Of a stretch of 46,977 bases of DNA, positions 18,822 to 27,376 are shown piece after piece (the first letter of the stretch is position 1; the number at the start of each line of letters is the position of its first letter). Where the stretch lies: contig CAIZPP010000139.1 of NCBI GenBank assembly GCA_903934875.1, forward strand, positions 1-46,977, given 5' to 3'. A program made the translations under genes and the position numbers. Origin of the DNA: an uncultured Methylococcaceae bacterium. GTDB taxonomy: Bacteria; Pseudomonadota; Gammaproteobacteria; Methylococcales; Methylococcaceae. The notes under the pieces are model-generated. The model was given only the letters and a program-made list of their open reading frames with translations. It did not search any database and was not told the origin of the DNA.

Positions 18822-19510
18822 GCAATGCCACGCTAGACAGTCTGCGCGGATTCGCCGCCAACCGGTGGGAACTGCTGGTCCGGCAGTTTGACGACCTTGA
18901 CGCGCTGCGCCAGCGCTTGGATTACCAGACCTATATCCTTGCGGCCGCCGGACTGGTTTCCAGTTTGCTGCTGGGCATCGCCCATTTCGCCACCCACGAT
19001 GCGATAGAGGCGCGCCGGAATGAAGACATACAGGTTACTTTGGAGCAGATACTTCCCGACAGCTTGCATGACAACCGATTGGTGGATGATGTGAAAACCA
19101 TCGTCGAGCCAGGCAAAACCGGCACGTCGGAGACATCTGTTTACATTGCCCGCCGTAACGGCGCAGCCACTGGCGTGGCTTTTAAATTCATCGCCCCCGG
19201 TGGTTATTCAGGACCGATTGTGTTGATGATAGGCATGGACAAAGACGGCACGGTGCTCGGCGTCCGGGTTGTTGCCCACGCCGAAACACCGGGCTTGGGC
19301 GACAAGATCGAGCGTGGCAAATCCGACTGGATTTTGTCCTTTGGCGGCAAATCTTTGGACAACACCTCCCCCGAACATTTCCGGGTGAAAAAAGACGGCG
19401 GCGATTTCGACCAGTTCGCCGGCGCCACCATCACCCCCCGCGCCGTGGTCCACGGTGTGGAGTCGGGCTTGAAGTTTTTCCAGCGGCATAGGGCGGAACT
19501 TCTTGAGTGA
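18818..19510 (+). CDS. rnfG: Rnf complex FMN-binding subunit G
   Basis: The 230-residue subunit has one membrane helix (about 41-58) and a periplasmic FMN-binding domain. The covalent FMN motif is FAGATITPRAV, with the Thr of GATIT as acceptor; AETPGLGDKI is the second family signature. The ATG at 18818 overlaps the rnfD stop. The N-terminus ahead of the helix (about 40 residues, rich in charged residues) is longer than in most RnfG proteins. A 131-bp spacer with palindromic repeats separates it from rnfE. Confidence 0.95.
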   Translation: MSNATLDSLRGFAANRWELLVRQFDDLDALRQRLDYQTYILAAAGLVSSLLLGIAHFATHDAIEARRNEDIQVTLEQILPDSLHDNRLVDDVKTIVEPGKTGTSETSVYIARRNGAATGVAFKFIAPGGYSGPIVLMIGMDKDGTVLGVRVVAHAETPGLGDKIERGKSDWILSFGGKSLDNTSPEHFRVKKDGGDFDQFAGATITPRAVVHGVESGLKFFQRHRAELLE

Positions 19511-19527
19511 CCGGGCCGGTTTATCCT

Positions 19528-19621
19528 GGTTCCCACGCTCCAGGAACCAGCCCGCACTGCTCCTGAGGTAACCCGGCGCTTGAGCGCCAATTTGAGGCAT
19601 TCCCACGCTGCAGCGTGGGAA
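19528..19621. repeat. Palindromic REP-like repeats inside the rnf operon
   Basis: GGTTCCCACGCTCCAGGAACC (19528-19548 without its last base is also partly symmetric), GGCGCTTGAGCGCC (19575-19588) and a perfect palindrome with 11-bp arms TTCCCACGCTG/CAGCGTGGGAA (19600-19621) fill the only long gap in the operon, between rnfG and rnfE. Such GTTCCCACGCT elements are dispersed extragenic repeats in many Gammaproteobacteria. In mRNA they would form stable hairpins. Confidence 0.7.
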
Positions 19622-19641
19622 CAAGAACATGAGGTAATAGC

Positions 19642-20334
19642 ATGAACGAAGAATTCCGCAAAATCACCCGCGACGGGCTGTGGGACAACAACATCGTCTT
19701 CAGCCAGAGCATAGGCCTGTGTCCCCTGCTGGCCGTCACCGGCACGGCGGTCAACGGTTTGGGCATGGGCTTGGCGACCACCGCCGTGATGGTGGTGTGC
19801 AGCGCCCTGGTTTCCCGTGGCAGGCTGTTGATCCCGCCGGAAATCCGCATCCCCATCTTCGTGGTGCTCATCGCCATGGTAGTGACCTTGGTGGACATGC
19901 TGATGAACGCCTGGCTGCATGAAATGCACAAGGTGCTGGGCCTGTTCATTCCGCTGATCGTGACCAATTGCGCCATTTTGGGGCGGGTTGAGGCGTATGC
20001 CTCGCGCCGTCCGGTGGCCGAGTCGACTATGGACGGCCTGATGATGGGGCTGGGTTTCACCTTGGCCTTGGTGGTATTGGGGGCGACTAGGGAAATCTTA
20101 GGCGCGGGTACGCTGTTTGCCAATGCGTCGCTACTGATGGGAGAGTCCTTCGCGTGGATGGAAACCGTGCTAATCGACCAATACCGGGGGTTTCTGCTGA
20201 TGGCCCTGCCGCCGGGCGGATTCTTGATGCTGGGCTTCATTTTGGCCGGCAAAAAAGTTTTGGACCGCAAGCTTCAGGCAAGAAGCAAGGCCGTGCCGGT
20301 CAGTCTGGCCGACACTATGCAACTGGAGGGCTAG
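19642..20334 (+). CDS. rnfE: Rnf complex membrane subunit E
   Basis: The 230-residue membrane subunit is homologous to RnfA. Conserved segments are DGLWDNNIVFSQSIGLCPLL, FIPLIVTNCAILGRVEAYA and MMGLGFTLALVVLGATREIL. The start has GAGGTAA upstream. The two VTNC/TTNC loops of RnfE and RnfA are proposed to hold a 2Fe-2S cluster at their interface in this family. Ends 4 nt before rnfH. Confidence 0.96.
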   Translation: MNEEFRKITRDGLWDNNIVFSQSIGLCPLLAVTGTAVNGLGMGLATTAVMVVCSALVSRGRLLIPPEIRIPIFVVLIAMVVTLVDMLMNAWLHEMHKVLGLFIPLIVTNCAILGRVEAYASRRPVAESTMDGLMMGLGFTLALVVLGATREILGAGTLFANASLLMGESFAWMETVLIDQYRGFLLMALPPGGFLMLGFILAGKKVLDRKLQARSKAVPVSLADTMQLEG

Positions 20335-20338
20335 CGCT

Positions 20339-20623
20339 ATGAATGTGGGCGTATGTTACGCGGAAGCCGACCGGCAAGTCTGGCTGAGGCTGGAAACCCC
20401 GGACGGCAGCACGGTGGAACAGGCCATCGCCCATTCCGGCATACTCCGCCAGTTTCCAGAAATTAATCTGGCCCGGCAGAAAGTCGGGGTTTTCGGCAAG
20501 CTGGTCAAGCTGGATGCGCCCGTGAAGGATGGTGACCGCATCGAGATTTACCGGCCCATCACCGCCGACCCGAAAACCGTCCGCCGCCGCCGGATAGGCG
20601 ACGAAGACGAAGACGACGATTGA
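20339..20623 (+). CDS. rnfH: RnfH family protein
   Basis: The 94-residue, beta-grasp-like small protein of the RnfH/UPF0125 family often closes Rnf operons. Signature stretches are VCYAEADRQVWLRLE, FPEINLARQKVGVFGK and DGDRIEIYRPITADPKTVRRRR. The C-terminus is strongly acidic (DEDEDDD). Its exact role is not settled. Confidence 0.93.
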   Translation: MNVGVCYAEADRQVWLRLETPDGSTVEQAIAHSGILRQFPEINLARQKVGVFGKLVKLDAPVKDGDRIEIYRPITADPKTVRRRRIGDEDEDDD

Positions 20624-20631
20624 GAGGCACT

Positions 20632-20844
20632 ATGTATATCTGCATCTGCAAGGCAGTCACCGACGGCCAAATCCGCGCGGCCATCCAGCAAGGCGCATGC
20701 ACCCGCAAGCAATTGTCCGAATGCCTCAGCGTGGGCAGGGACTGCGGAAAGTGCAACGCTGATTTGCGGGTGTTGCTGAATAACCACGCTAAAACGTTTT
20801 CAACATCCAATAATGGCTATATAAGCTCTATAGCCACTCTTTGA
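20632..20844 (+). CDS. bfd: Bfd-like (2Fe-2S) ferredoxin
   Basis: The 70-residue protein has the bacterioferritin-associated ferredoxin pattern: MYICICKAVTDGQIRAAIQQ, then CGKC, giving C-x-C...C-x2-C ligands for a 2Fe-2S cluster. The family releases iron from bacterioferritin or serves as a small electron carrier. It starts 8 nt after rnfH, so it is most likely the last gene of the rnf operon. That position hints at a link between iron supply and nitrogenase/Rnf assembly (inference). The last 17 residues extend past the usual domain. Confidence 0.88.
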   Translation: MYICICKAVTDGQIRAAIQQGACTRKQLSECLSVGRDCGKCNADLRVLLNNHAKTFSTSNNGYISSIATL

Positions 20845-20894
20845 AAATGAAAACGCTTTAGAGATTGGAATCTTATCCTTGTCGCAGGGCCTTA

Positions 20895-20981
20895 GGGCGC
20901 AATAGCGGTACTCCGAGTATTGCACCCGAATTCAATGTTTAACCATCCGGCGCAATATGTGGCGGAGCCACTATTGCGCCC
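20895..20981. repeat. Pair of inverted GGGCGCAATA palindromic repeats
   Basis: Two imperfect palindromes, 20895-20927 (GGGCGCAATAGCGG...TATTGCACCC) and 20947-20981 (CCGGCGCAATATGTGG...CTATTGCGCCC), are inverted copies of each other. They resemble paired REP elements. They occupy the start of the 459-bp gene-free stretch between bfd and the LysR gene, whose remainder holds a moeA remnant. Confidence 0.65.
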
Positions 20982-21100
20982 GAATTGCGTCTTGCCGCGT
21001 TACTTGCTGAATGTCAAAAATAATAGTGTCGGCACTGAAGTCTTGCGCATGGGGCCAAATGATCCCATGATGGGCAGGCCGCACCCTACGAAAATAAGAC

Positions 21101-21268
21101 TCATCTAAAAGCTCTTTGAAAGCCACGCTGATATTCGGTGCGACCGGCCCGCTTCTTTAAAGTCGAGGCGGACACTACGCGCAAACTCAGCGGCGGGATG
21201 GGGGTTTCACCGGCCAGACGTTGCAAAGCCGGTTGCACGAACTGGCTGAATAGATGCTTTCTGTTCCC
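21101..21268 (-). pseudogene. MoeA C-terminal domain fragment
   Basis: The minus strand encodes GNRKHLFSQFVQPALQRLAG, then PPLSLRVVSASTLKKRAGRT and EYQRGFQRAF, then stop. This matches the MoeA (molybdopterin molybdenumtransferase) end region, in which GNP..........FVRPALR.LAG leads to P...KK.GR.EFQRG. The preceding sequence has an in-frame stop and no MoeA body. It is a decayed remnant directly 3' of the LysR gene. Confidence 0.5.
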
Positions 21269-21303
21269 TTGCGCCCCAAGCCCCTATGCCGAAACGTATG
21301 TCA

Positions 21304-22197
21304 TCATAGGGATTTAGGGTTGGCGATTGTCCGCGTAAAGGCTAGGGCGTCGCCGATGGCATAGTCTAGGGCCAACGCGGCGGGGTGACTCCGATAGCTG
21401 GCATAAAGCGGCAGGGGCTGAATTTTCAGCTCTGCTTCCAGGATGGCAATCCGGTGGGAACAGGCCAGTTCTTCGGCCACTGCACGGGGCAGAGTCGCCA
21501 AGCCGAAACCCGATTCCACCAGCTTGACCATGGCCCAGATGGACGAGATGGCGTGTATCCGTTTGCTAGTGGCGTTGTGGCTGCGCAAGGCTTGCACTAA
21601 GGCGGCATAGGGCTTGGAGCCTTTCTGGAAGGTCAACAGTTCCCATTCCAGCAAGGCATCAAGACTGATAGCCTGTCCCAGGCTGGCCGGACCGGCAAAC
21701 ACCATTTCCATGGGCGGCAGGGTTGCATGGTTGAAGTCCTCGCCGACGGTTGGCTCAGCGGAAAAAATCAAGTCCAGGTTGCCTTGCCGTAGGCGCTTGT
21801 CGAGGACAGGGGTCATCTCCACATTGAGTTCAAATTCAAGCGGCTGTTTCCGCTCTTGCTTAAGCTGTTGCATCAGGGGGATCAGCCAAGTGTGCAGCAC
21901 GGTCTCAACACAGCCAATTCGAAGCAGGAGCGGCCCCCTCCTGGCCGAACAAAACTCGCGCTGAACCTCTTCTTCCAAGGCGAGCAATTCTTTGGCTCGA
22001 GGTAGAAAGCGCTCGCCAGCCTCCGTCAGATAGAAGACTTTGTCCTGGCGGTCTATCAAGGTTACACCCAGTTCTTGCTGTAAGACCGCGATGCGTTTGG
22101 AAACCGCCGCCTGGGCGATGTTAAGATTCTTCGCCGCCTGCGTGTAGCTCTGCACACGGGCGACCTCGATAAAGGTTTCGACAAATCGTAGGTTCAT
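21304..22197 (-). CDS. LysR-family transcriptional regulator
   Basis: The 297-residue regulator has an N-terminal winged HTH (MNLRFVETFIEVARVQSYTQ, AAKNLNIAQAAVSKRIAVLQ) and a C-terminal substrate-binding domain (about 90-290; LLRIGCVETVLHTWLIPL, LDLIFSAEPTVG). The ATG at 22197 places the HTH at the very N-terminus, as is usual; an upstream in-frame ATG would add 43 residues of non-LysR sequence. It is divergent from the D-glutamate cyclase/oxoprolinase ORF, with a perfect palindrome between them. It probably controls that ORF in response to a glutamate- or oxoproline-type ligand (inference). Confidence 0.93.
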   Translation of the reverse strand: MNLRFVETFIEVARVQSYTQAAKNLNIAQAAVSKRIAVLQQELGVTLIDRQDKVFYLTEAGERFLPRAKELLALEEEVQREFCSARRGPLLLRIGCVETVLHTWLIPLMQQLKQERKQPLEFELNVEMTPVLDKRLRQGNLDLIFSAEPTVGEDFNHATLPPMEMVFAGPASLGQAISLDALLEWELLTFQKGSKPYAALVQALRSHNATSKRIHAISSIWAMVKLVESGFGLATLPRAVAEELACSHRIAILEAELKIQPLPLYASYRSHPAALALDYAIGDALAFTRTIANPKSL

Positions 22198-22269
22198 TTG
22201 AAATCCTAAATGCCTGATCCACTCGGAAGTGCCAAGCATAACGCTGGAGAAAGTTAGTCCTCGCACAAT

Positions 22270-22295
22270 AAAAGGTGATGGTTCCATCACCTTTT
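22270..22295. promoter_or_regulatory. Perfect 12-bp-arm palindrome, candidate LysR operator
   Basis: AAAAGGTGATGG and its exact reverse complement CCATCACCTTTT flank a TT centre. It lies 73 bp upstream of the lysR start and 113 bp upstream of the cyclase/oxoprolinase start, the classical position for a LysR-type box in a divergent promoter. The T-N11-A core can be placed inside it. A hairpin terminator is less likely because no gene converges on it. Confidence 0.6.
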
Positions 22296-22407
22296 CTCGT
22301 TTTGAAATTCCGGCCGGCTCTCGCATACTTCTCTCGCAGACAGAAACCGCCCCATACGCCTACCTTCACTCGGCACTTGGGGGCATCTTAACCTTAAGGA
22401 GATAGCG

Positions 22408-25400
22408 ATGATCGGCCATCAACCCAACAGCGACTCAGCCTTGCAAAGCCTGCCGATAGAAACCGGCGTGTCGGTGCGCCATGCCGTCCGCGCCGGCCAG
22501 TGGTCGGGGCATACCAGCGGGGTGGCCCCGCATTTCGTCCAAGCCAATCTGGTGATCCTGCCCAAAGACTTAGGCCACGATTTCCTGCTCTATTGTCAGC
22601 GCAATCCCAAACCCTGTCCACTGCTGGCCGTGTCGGAACCGGGCAACCCACGCCTGCCGCGACTCGGCGCTGACCTCGACATCCGCACCGATCTGCCGCG
22701 CTATCGGGTGTGGCGACGGGGCGAGCTTGCCGCCGAACCCGCCGACATCCTCGCTCACTGGCGGGACGATCTGGTCAGCTTCGCCATAGGCTGCTCGTTT
22801 TCCTTTGAGGAATTACTGACCGATGCGGGCATTTCCATGCGCCATAGGCAAGAAGGCAAGAACGTGGCAATGTACTTGACCAACATCCCGACGTTGCCGG
22901 CTGGAACTTTCCACGGCCCGCTGGTCGTGTCGATGCGGCCCATGACGCCGGCCAACGCGATCCGGGCGGTTGAGCTGACGGCCCGCTTGCCGGCGATCCA
23001 CGGCGCACCCGTACATTTGGGCGACCCTGGCTTGATCGGCATCGCCGACCTTCAACGGCCCGACTTCGGCGACCCGGTGGACATCCGGCCCGGTGAAATT
23101 CCAGTCTTTTGGGCCTGCGGCGTGACCCCCCAAGCGGCGGTCATGCAGGCCAAGCCGGAATTCTGCATCACCCACGCCCCCGGCTGCATGTTGGTCACTG
23201 ACCTGCTGAACAGCGAACTGGCGATCTCAACGAGGGGAACGGCCATATGGAGAGTAACGACGATGAATCACGAACAGCAAACCAACAACCCATCCCCCCC
23301 TCGCTGGCAATTTTGGGTAGACCGGGGCGGCACCTTCACCGACATCGTCGCCCGCCGCCCGGACAACCGCCTTATCACCCACAAGCTGCTGTCGGAAAAC
23401 CCAGAACAATATCCCGACGCGGCAGTGGCCGGCATCCGCCATCTATTGGGTTTGCAAGACGGCGAACCTATCTCGCCGGCCCAAGTCGGTGCGGTGAAGA
23501 TGGGCACGACGGTTGCCACCAACGCATTGTTGGAGCGTAAAGGCGAGCCTACCGCGCTGTTCATCAGCCAAGGCTTTCGCGATGCCTTGCGCATCGCCTA
23601 TCAAAACCGGCCTCGGATTTTCGATCTTGATGTGGTGCTGCCGGAATTGCTGTACACAAAAGTGGTGGAAGTGGCGGAGCGTATCGGTGCTCATGGCGAC
23701 GTGGTTTTAGGGCTAGACGAAGACTTGGCCCGCCGCCAATTGCAAGCTGCCAAGGCGGAGGGTTTTCAGTCCATCGCTATCGTTTTGATGCACAGCTACC
23801 GTTTTCCGCAACACGAGCAAACCCTCGCCCGGCTGGCGCGGGAGGCAGGTTTCAGCCAAATCAGCGTGTCCCATGAAGTCAGCCCGTTGCTGAAGCTCAT
23901 CCCTCGGGGCGACACCACGGTGGTCGATGCGTATTTATCGCCCGTTTTGCGCCGCTACGTTAATCAAGTCGCGCAAGCCATGCCGGGTGTGCGTCTGCAA
24001 TTCATGCAATCCAGCGGCGGGCTGGCGCAGGCGCAAAGCTTCCAAGGCAAGGACGCGGTGCTGTCCGGGCCGGCCGGAGGCATCGTCGGGATGGTTCGCG
24101 CCGGACAGCAGGCTGGGTTTTCCAAGATCATCGGTTTTGATATGGGCGGGACTTCCACCGATGTATCGCATTTTGCCGGCGAGTTCGAGCGCGAGTTCGA
24201 GACTCAGGTCGCCGGTGTGCGGATGCGCTCGCCGATGCTGTCCATACACACCGTGGCGGCGGGGGGCGGCTCCATCCTGCATTTTGATGGCAGCCGTTTC
24301 CGCGTCGGCCCGGATTCTGCCGGGGCCAACCCCGGCCCGGCCTGCTACCGGCGCGGCGGGCCTTTAGCGGTGACCGATTGCAATGTCTTGCTGGGCAAGC
24401 TCCAGCCCGCGTTCTTCCCGCAGGTGTTCGGGCCTGATGCAGACCAAGCCTTGGACGATCAAACCGTGGCGGAACGCTTTGCCGAACTGGGCGATGCAAT
24501 TTGGCGGGCCACGGACAGCAGGCAAAGCCCGGAAGCCATCGCGGCGGGCTTCATTGAGATCGCTGTCGGCAATATGGCGAATGCCATCAAAAAGATTTCG
24601 GTGCAGCGCGGCTATGAGCTTCACGATTATGTGTTGCTCAGTTTCGGTGGCGCGGGCGGGCAACATGCCTGTCTGGTGGCAGAGGCGCTGGGCATGTCGA
24701 AAGTGCTGGCCCATCCCTTGGCCGGGGTGCTGTCGGCCTATGGCATCGGGCTGGCAAGCCAAAGTGTGATCCGTGAACAAGCGGTGGAACTGGAACTGTC
24801 CGCGTCCATGCTGACGGAACTGGAATCGCTGTTAGCCGAGTTGGAAATCCAAGGCCAGGTAGCTTTGCTCAAGCAAGGTGTGGCACCATCGGGATTGCAA
24901 GTGGTGAGGCACGTTAGGCTATGCTATCAAGGCACCGACCATGCCTTAAGCGTCGGCTTCGCCGGTCTGGAGGCGATGCGCGGACAATTCGAAGCGGCCT
25001 ACCGCCAGCGCTACGCCTTTTTGATGCCGGAGAAGGCTTTGATCGTCGAAGCGGTGTCAGTGGAGGTGTCGGATCGGCCCGCAACCCCGCCGGAAAGCTT
25101 CGGTGAATTGCCCGCCCGCGAGGGTGCATTGCAAGCGGCCAATACCGTACCGATGTTTTCGGCGGGCCTATGGCGCGAGGCGGGCTTATACCGACGGGAA
25201 GATCTGCGACCCGGTGATGTCATCGAAGGCCCGGCCATCATCGCCGAGCCGGTCGCCACCACCGTAGTGGAAGTTGGCTGGCGGGCAGAGGTCACGGCTT
25301 TGAATCATTTGCTGTTGAGCCGCGAAGCTTGCGCCCTCACCCAACATCCCTCTCCCAAGGAGAGAGGGACTATTGCTGCCGACCCCGTCCGTCTGGAAGT

Positions 25401-26901
25401 CTTCAACAATTTGTTCATGTCCATCGCCGAGCAAATGGGCCTGCGCCTGCAAAACACCGCGACCTCGGTCAACATCAAAGAGCGGCTGGATTTCTCCTGT
25501 GCCTTGTTCGACGAGGATGGGAATTTGATCGCCAACGCCCCGCATATCCCGGTCCATCTAGGCTCCATGGGCGAGTCCATCCAAGCCGTCATCCGCGCCA
25601 ACGCAGGCTTGATGCGGCCTGGCGATGTCTATGCCTTGAACGACCCTTACCAAGGCGGCACCCATCTGCCCGACATCACCGTCGTGACGCCCGTCTTTGA
25701 TGAGGCGGGCGAGCGCATCTTGTTCTATGTCGGCTCTCGTGGCCATCATGCCGATGTGGGCGGCACCACGCCCGGATCGGTTCCGCCGCATTCCAAGACC
25801 ATCGCGGAAGAAGGTGTGCTAATCAGCAACTGGAAGCTGGTCGAAGCGGGGCGACTGCGTGAACTTGAAACCTTGGCCCTACTCGCCTCCGGCCCCTACC
25901 CTTCCCGCAACCCGCAGCAAAACCTCGCCGATCTGCGCGCCCAAGTCGCCGCCAATGAAAAGGGGGCGCAGGAATTGCGCAAGCTGGTAGCCCATTACGG
26001 CTTATGCGTGGTGCAGGCTTACATGGGCCATGTGCAAGACAACGCCGAGCAAGCCGTGCGCCGGGCCATAGGGGCTTTGCAAGATGGGCGATTCACGCTG
26101 ACGATGGACAACGGCGCGGAAATCCAGGTCGGGATCCGCGTCGATCACGAACAGCAAAGCGCGGTCATTGATTTCACCGGCACCTCGCCGCAGGTGGACA
26201 GCAATTACAACGCGCCCCGCTCGGTGTGCATGGCGGCGGTGCTGTATGTGTTCCGCACGCTTGTGGGCGAAGACATCCCGCTCAACGCCGGTTGTCTTAG
26301 GCCCTTGGACGTGATTATCCCGGAAGGCTCCTTGCTCAACCCGCGCCATCCCGCCGCCGTGGTGGCCGGCAATGTGGAAACGTCGATGTGCGTCACCAAT
26401 GCCTTATACGGGGCGTTGGGCCTGCTGGCCTCTAGCCAATGCACGATGAACAACCTCACCTTCGGCGACGGTTCACATCAATACTACGAAACCTTGGCCG
26501 GCGGCACAGGAGCCGGGCAGGGTTTCGACGGGGCCAGCGTCGTGCAGGCGCATATGACCAATTCCCGGCTGACCGACCCGGAAGTGTTGGAATGGCGCTT
26601 CCCGGTGCGGTTGGAAAGCTTTGAAATCGTCCCAGGCACCGGCGGCGCGGGCCGCTGGCGCGGCGGAGACGGAGCCTTAAGGCGCATCCGTTTTTTACAA
26701 GCCATGACCGCGTCCATCCTCGCCAACAATCGCCTCACCGCGCCCTTCGGCATGGCAGGTGGCGAACCTGGAACACCCGGAGCGAACTGGGTGGAGCGAG
26801 CGGACGGCGGACGGGACGATCTAGGCTATGCCGACTCGGCGGAGCTGGCGGCGGGCGATGTGCTGGTGGTGCGGACGCCGGGGGGCGGCGGGTATGGTTA
26901 A
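22408..26901 (+). CDS. D-glutamate cyclase (DUF1445) - 5-oxoprolinase (HyuA-HyuB) fusion
   Basis: One open frame of 1497 residues has AAGGAG seven bases ahead of its ATG. Residues 1-275 are a DUF1445/YcsI-type D-glutamate cyclase ([34 protein letters not shown]-like [45 protein letters not shown]). Residues 300-985 are HyuA/OPLAH N-terminal ([40 protein letters not shown]). Residues 1005-1497 are HyuB ([41 protein letters not shown]). Known chemistry: the cyclase forms 5-oxoproline from D-glutamate, and 5-oxoprolinase hydrolyses 5-oxoproline using ATP. An internal ATG at 23262 with GGAG upstream could also start the oxoprolinase separately, so the fusion may be a lost stop codon between coupled genes. 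Confidence 0.9.
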   Translation: MIGHQPNSDSALQSLPIETGVSVRHAVRAGQWSGHTSGVAPHFVQANLVILPKDLGHDFLLYCQRNPKPCPLLAVSEPGNPRLPRLGADLDIRTDLPRYRVWRRGELAAEPADILAHWRDDLVSFAIGCSFSFEELLTDAGISMRHRQEGKNVAMYLTNIPTLPAGTFHGPLVVSMRPMTPANAIRAVELTARLPAIHGAPVHLGDPGLIGIADLQRPDFGDPVDIRPGEIPVFWACGVTPQAAVMQAKPEFCITHAPGCMLVTDLLNSELAISTRGTAIWRVTTMNHEQQTNNPSPPRWQFWVDRGGTFTDIVARRPDNRLITHKLLSENPEQYPDAAVAGIRHLLGLQDGEPISPAQVGAVKMGTTVATNALLERKGEPTALFISQGFRDALRIAYQNRPRIFDLDVVLPELLYTKVVEVAERIGAHGDVVLGLDEDLARRQLQAAKAEGFQSIAIVLMHSYRFPQHEQTLARLAREAGFSQISVSHEVSPLLKLIPRGDTTVVDAYLSPVLRRYVNQVAQAMPGVRLQFMQSSGGLAQAQSFQGKDAVLSGPAGGIVGMVRAGQQAGFSKIIGFDMGGTSTDVSHFAGEFEREFETQVAGVRMRSPMLSIHTVAAGGGSILHFDGSRFRVGPDSAGANPGPACYRRGGPLAVTDCNVLLGKLQPAFFPQVFGPDADQALDDQTVAERFAELGDAIWRATDSRQSPEAIAAGFIEIAVGNMANAIKKISVQRGYELHDYVLLSFGGAGGQHACLVAEALGMSKVLAHPLAGVLSAYGIGLASQSVIREQAVELELSASMLTELESLLAELEIQGQVALLKQGVAPSGLQVVRHVRLCYQGTDHALSVGFAGLEAMRGQFEAAYRQRYAFLMPEKALIVEAVSVEVSDRPATPPESFGELPAREGALQAANTVPMFSAGLWREAGLYRREDLRPGDVIEGPAIIAEPVATTVVEVGWRAEVTALNHLLLSREACALTQHPSPKERGTIAADPVRLEVFNNLFMSIAEQMGLRLQNTATSVNIKERLDFSCALFDEDGNLIANAPHIPVHLGSMGESIQAVIRANAGLMRPGDVYALNDPYQGGTHLPDITVVTPVFDEAGERILFYVGSRGHHADVGGTTPGSVPPHSKTIAEEGVLISNWKLVEAGRLRELETLALLASGPYPSRNPQQNLADLRAQVAANEKGAQELRKLVAHYGLCVVQAYMGHVQDNAEQAVRRAIGALQDGRFTLTMDNGAEIQVGIRVDHEQQSAVIDFTGTSPQVDSNYNAPRSVCMAAVLYVFRTLVGEDIPLNAGCLRPLDVIIPEGSLLNPRHPAAVVAGNVETSMCVTNALYGALGLLASSQCTMNNLTFGDGSHQYYETLAGGTGAGQGFDGASVVQAHMTNSRLTDPEVLEWRFPVRLESFEIVPGTGGAGRWRGGDGALRRIRFLQAMTASILANNRLTAPFGMAGGEPGTPGANWVERADGGRDDLGYADSAELAAGDVLVVRTPGGGGYG
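25333..25369. repeat. Dispersed CCCTCTCCC palindrome inside the oxoprolinase linker
   Basis: CCCTCACCCAACATCCC followed by CCCTCTC and GAGAGGG arms (25348-25354 and 25362-25368) is a widespread extragenic palindromic repeat type. Here it is read in frame as THPSPKERG-like residues between the HyuA and HyuB domains, without breaking the frame. Confidence 0.65.
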
Positions 26902-27139
26902 GGACTCGGGACAGGGCAACAATCTTAACGGTTTGATTGCCAACGGTTAAGCTGGCTGCATTTTCTGGTTGATGGTCGTGCTCCCGAATGCCCCAGCCAC
27001 CCATTGGGGCCATAGGCATACTCCGCACGGTCAGGTTTTCGGTCTCTTCATCAAGCCAATCGGGTGCTTTTGCCTGCATCAGCTTGGATCGGTGCCATGA
27101 TTCTGCTGCTAGCCGACGATGTCGCACGCGGCTGGCTGA

Positions 27140-27349
27140 CAGTGGAAGTGCCTGCAGGGTTATGCGGTTTTGCACAGTACCCATTACCCCGACCATGCCC
27201 GGATAGTTTCCACTCGGGTGTTGATGCTTAAAGCCGGACGATTGATTGCCGATGGGACACCGCAGCAGCTCATCAATGAAGCCAGTATTTTAAGCAATAC
27301 CTTCGCCAAGCTGGGGCTTGGCGCTCCCAATGGGAACGCCAAGCACTAG
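27140..27349 (+). pseudogene. ABC-transporter ATPase 3' fragment
   Basis: The frame reads GYAVLHSTHYPDHARIVSTR, then VLMLKAGRLIADGTPQQLI and a stop at 27347. This is the H-loop (STHYPDHA) and D-x-GTP..LI end of a FecE/FhuC-like ABC ATPase. An in-frame stop precedes it and no Walker motifs exist upstream. The rest of the 475-bp gap (26902-27139) shows nothing recognisable. Confidence 0.55.
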
Positions 27350-27355
27350 CTTGGC
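27305..27355. repeat. Nested inverted repeat (GCCAAGCT / CTTGGCG arms)
   Basis: Outer arms GCCAAGCT (27305-27312) and AGCTTGGC (27348-27355) enclose inner arms CTTGGCG (27317-27323) and CGCCAAG (27337-27343). It folds as a long hairpin between a plus-strand gene remnant and the minus-strand flavoprotein gene, where it could stop transcription from either side. There is no clear U-run. It resembles a dispersed palindromic repeat. Confidence 0.55.
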
Positions 27356-27376
27356 CTTTATATCGGCGGTTCTGTG

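Noticed and set aside
19511-19641. CRISPR-like repeats between rnfG and rnfE
   Set aside because: The palindromes differ in sequence and spacing and no array of equal repeats and spacers exists. They are REP-like elements.
26938-27100. Minus-strand frame with QAKAPDWLDEETENLTV
   Set aside because: It has no family match I can name, no convincing start, and extends across the oxoprolinase 3' end. It is left as unassigned sequence.
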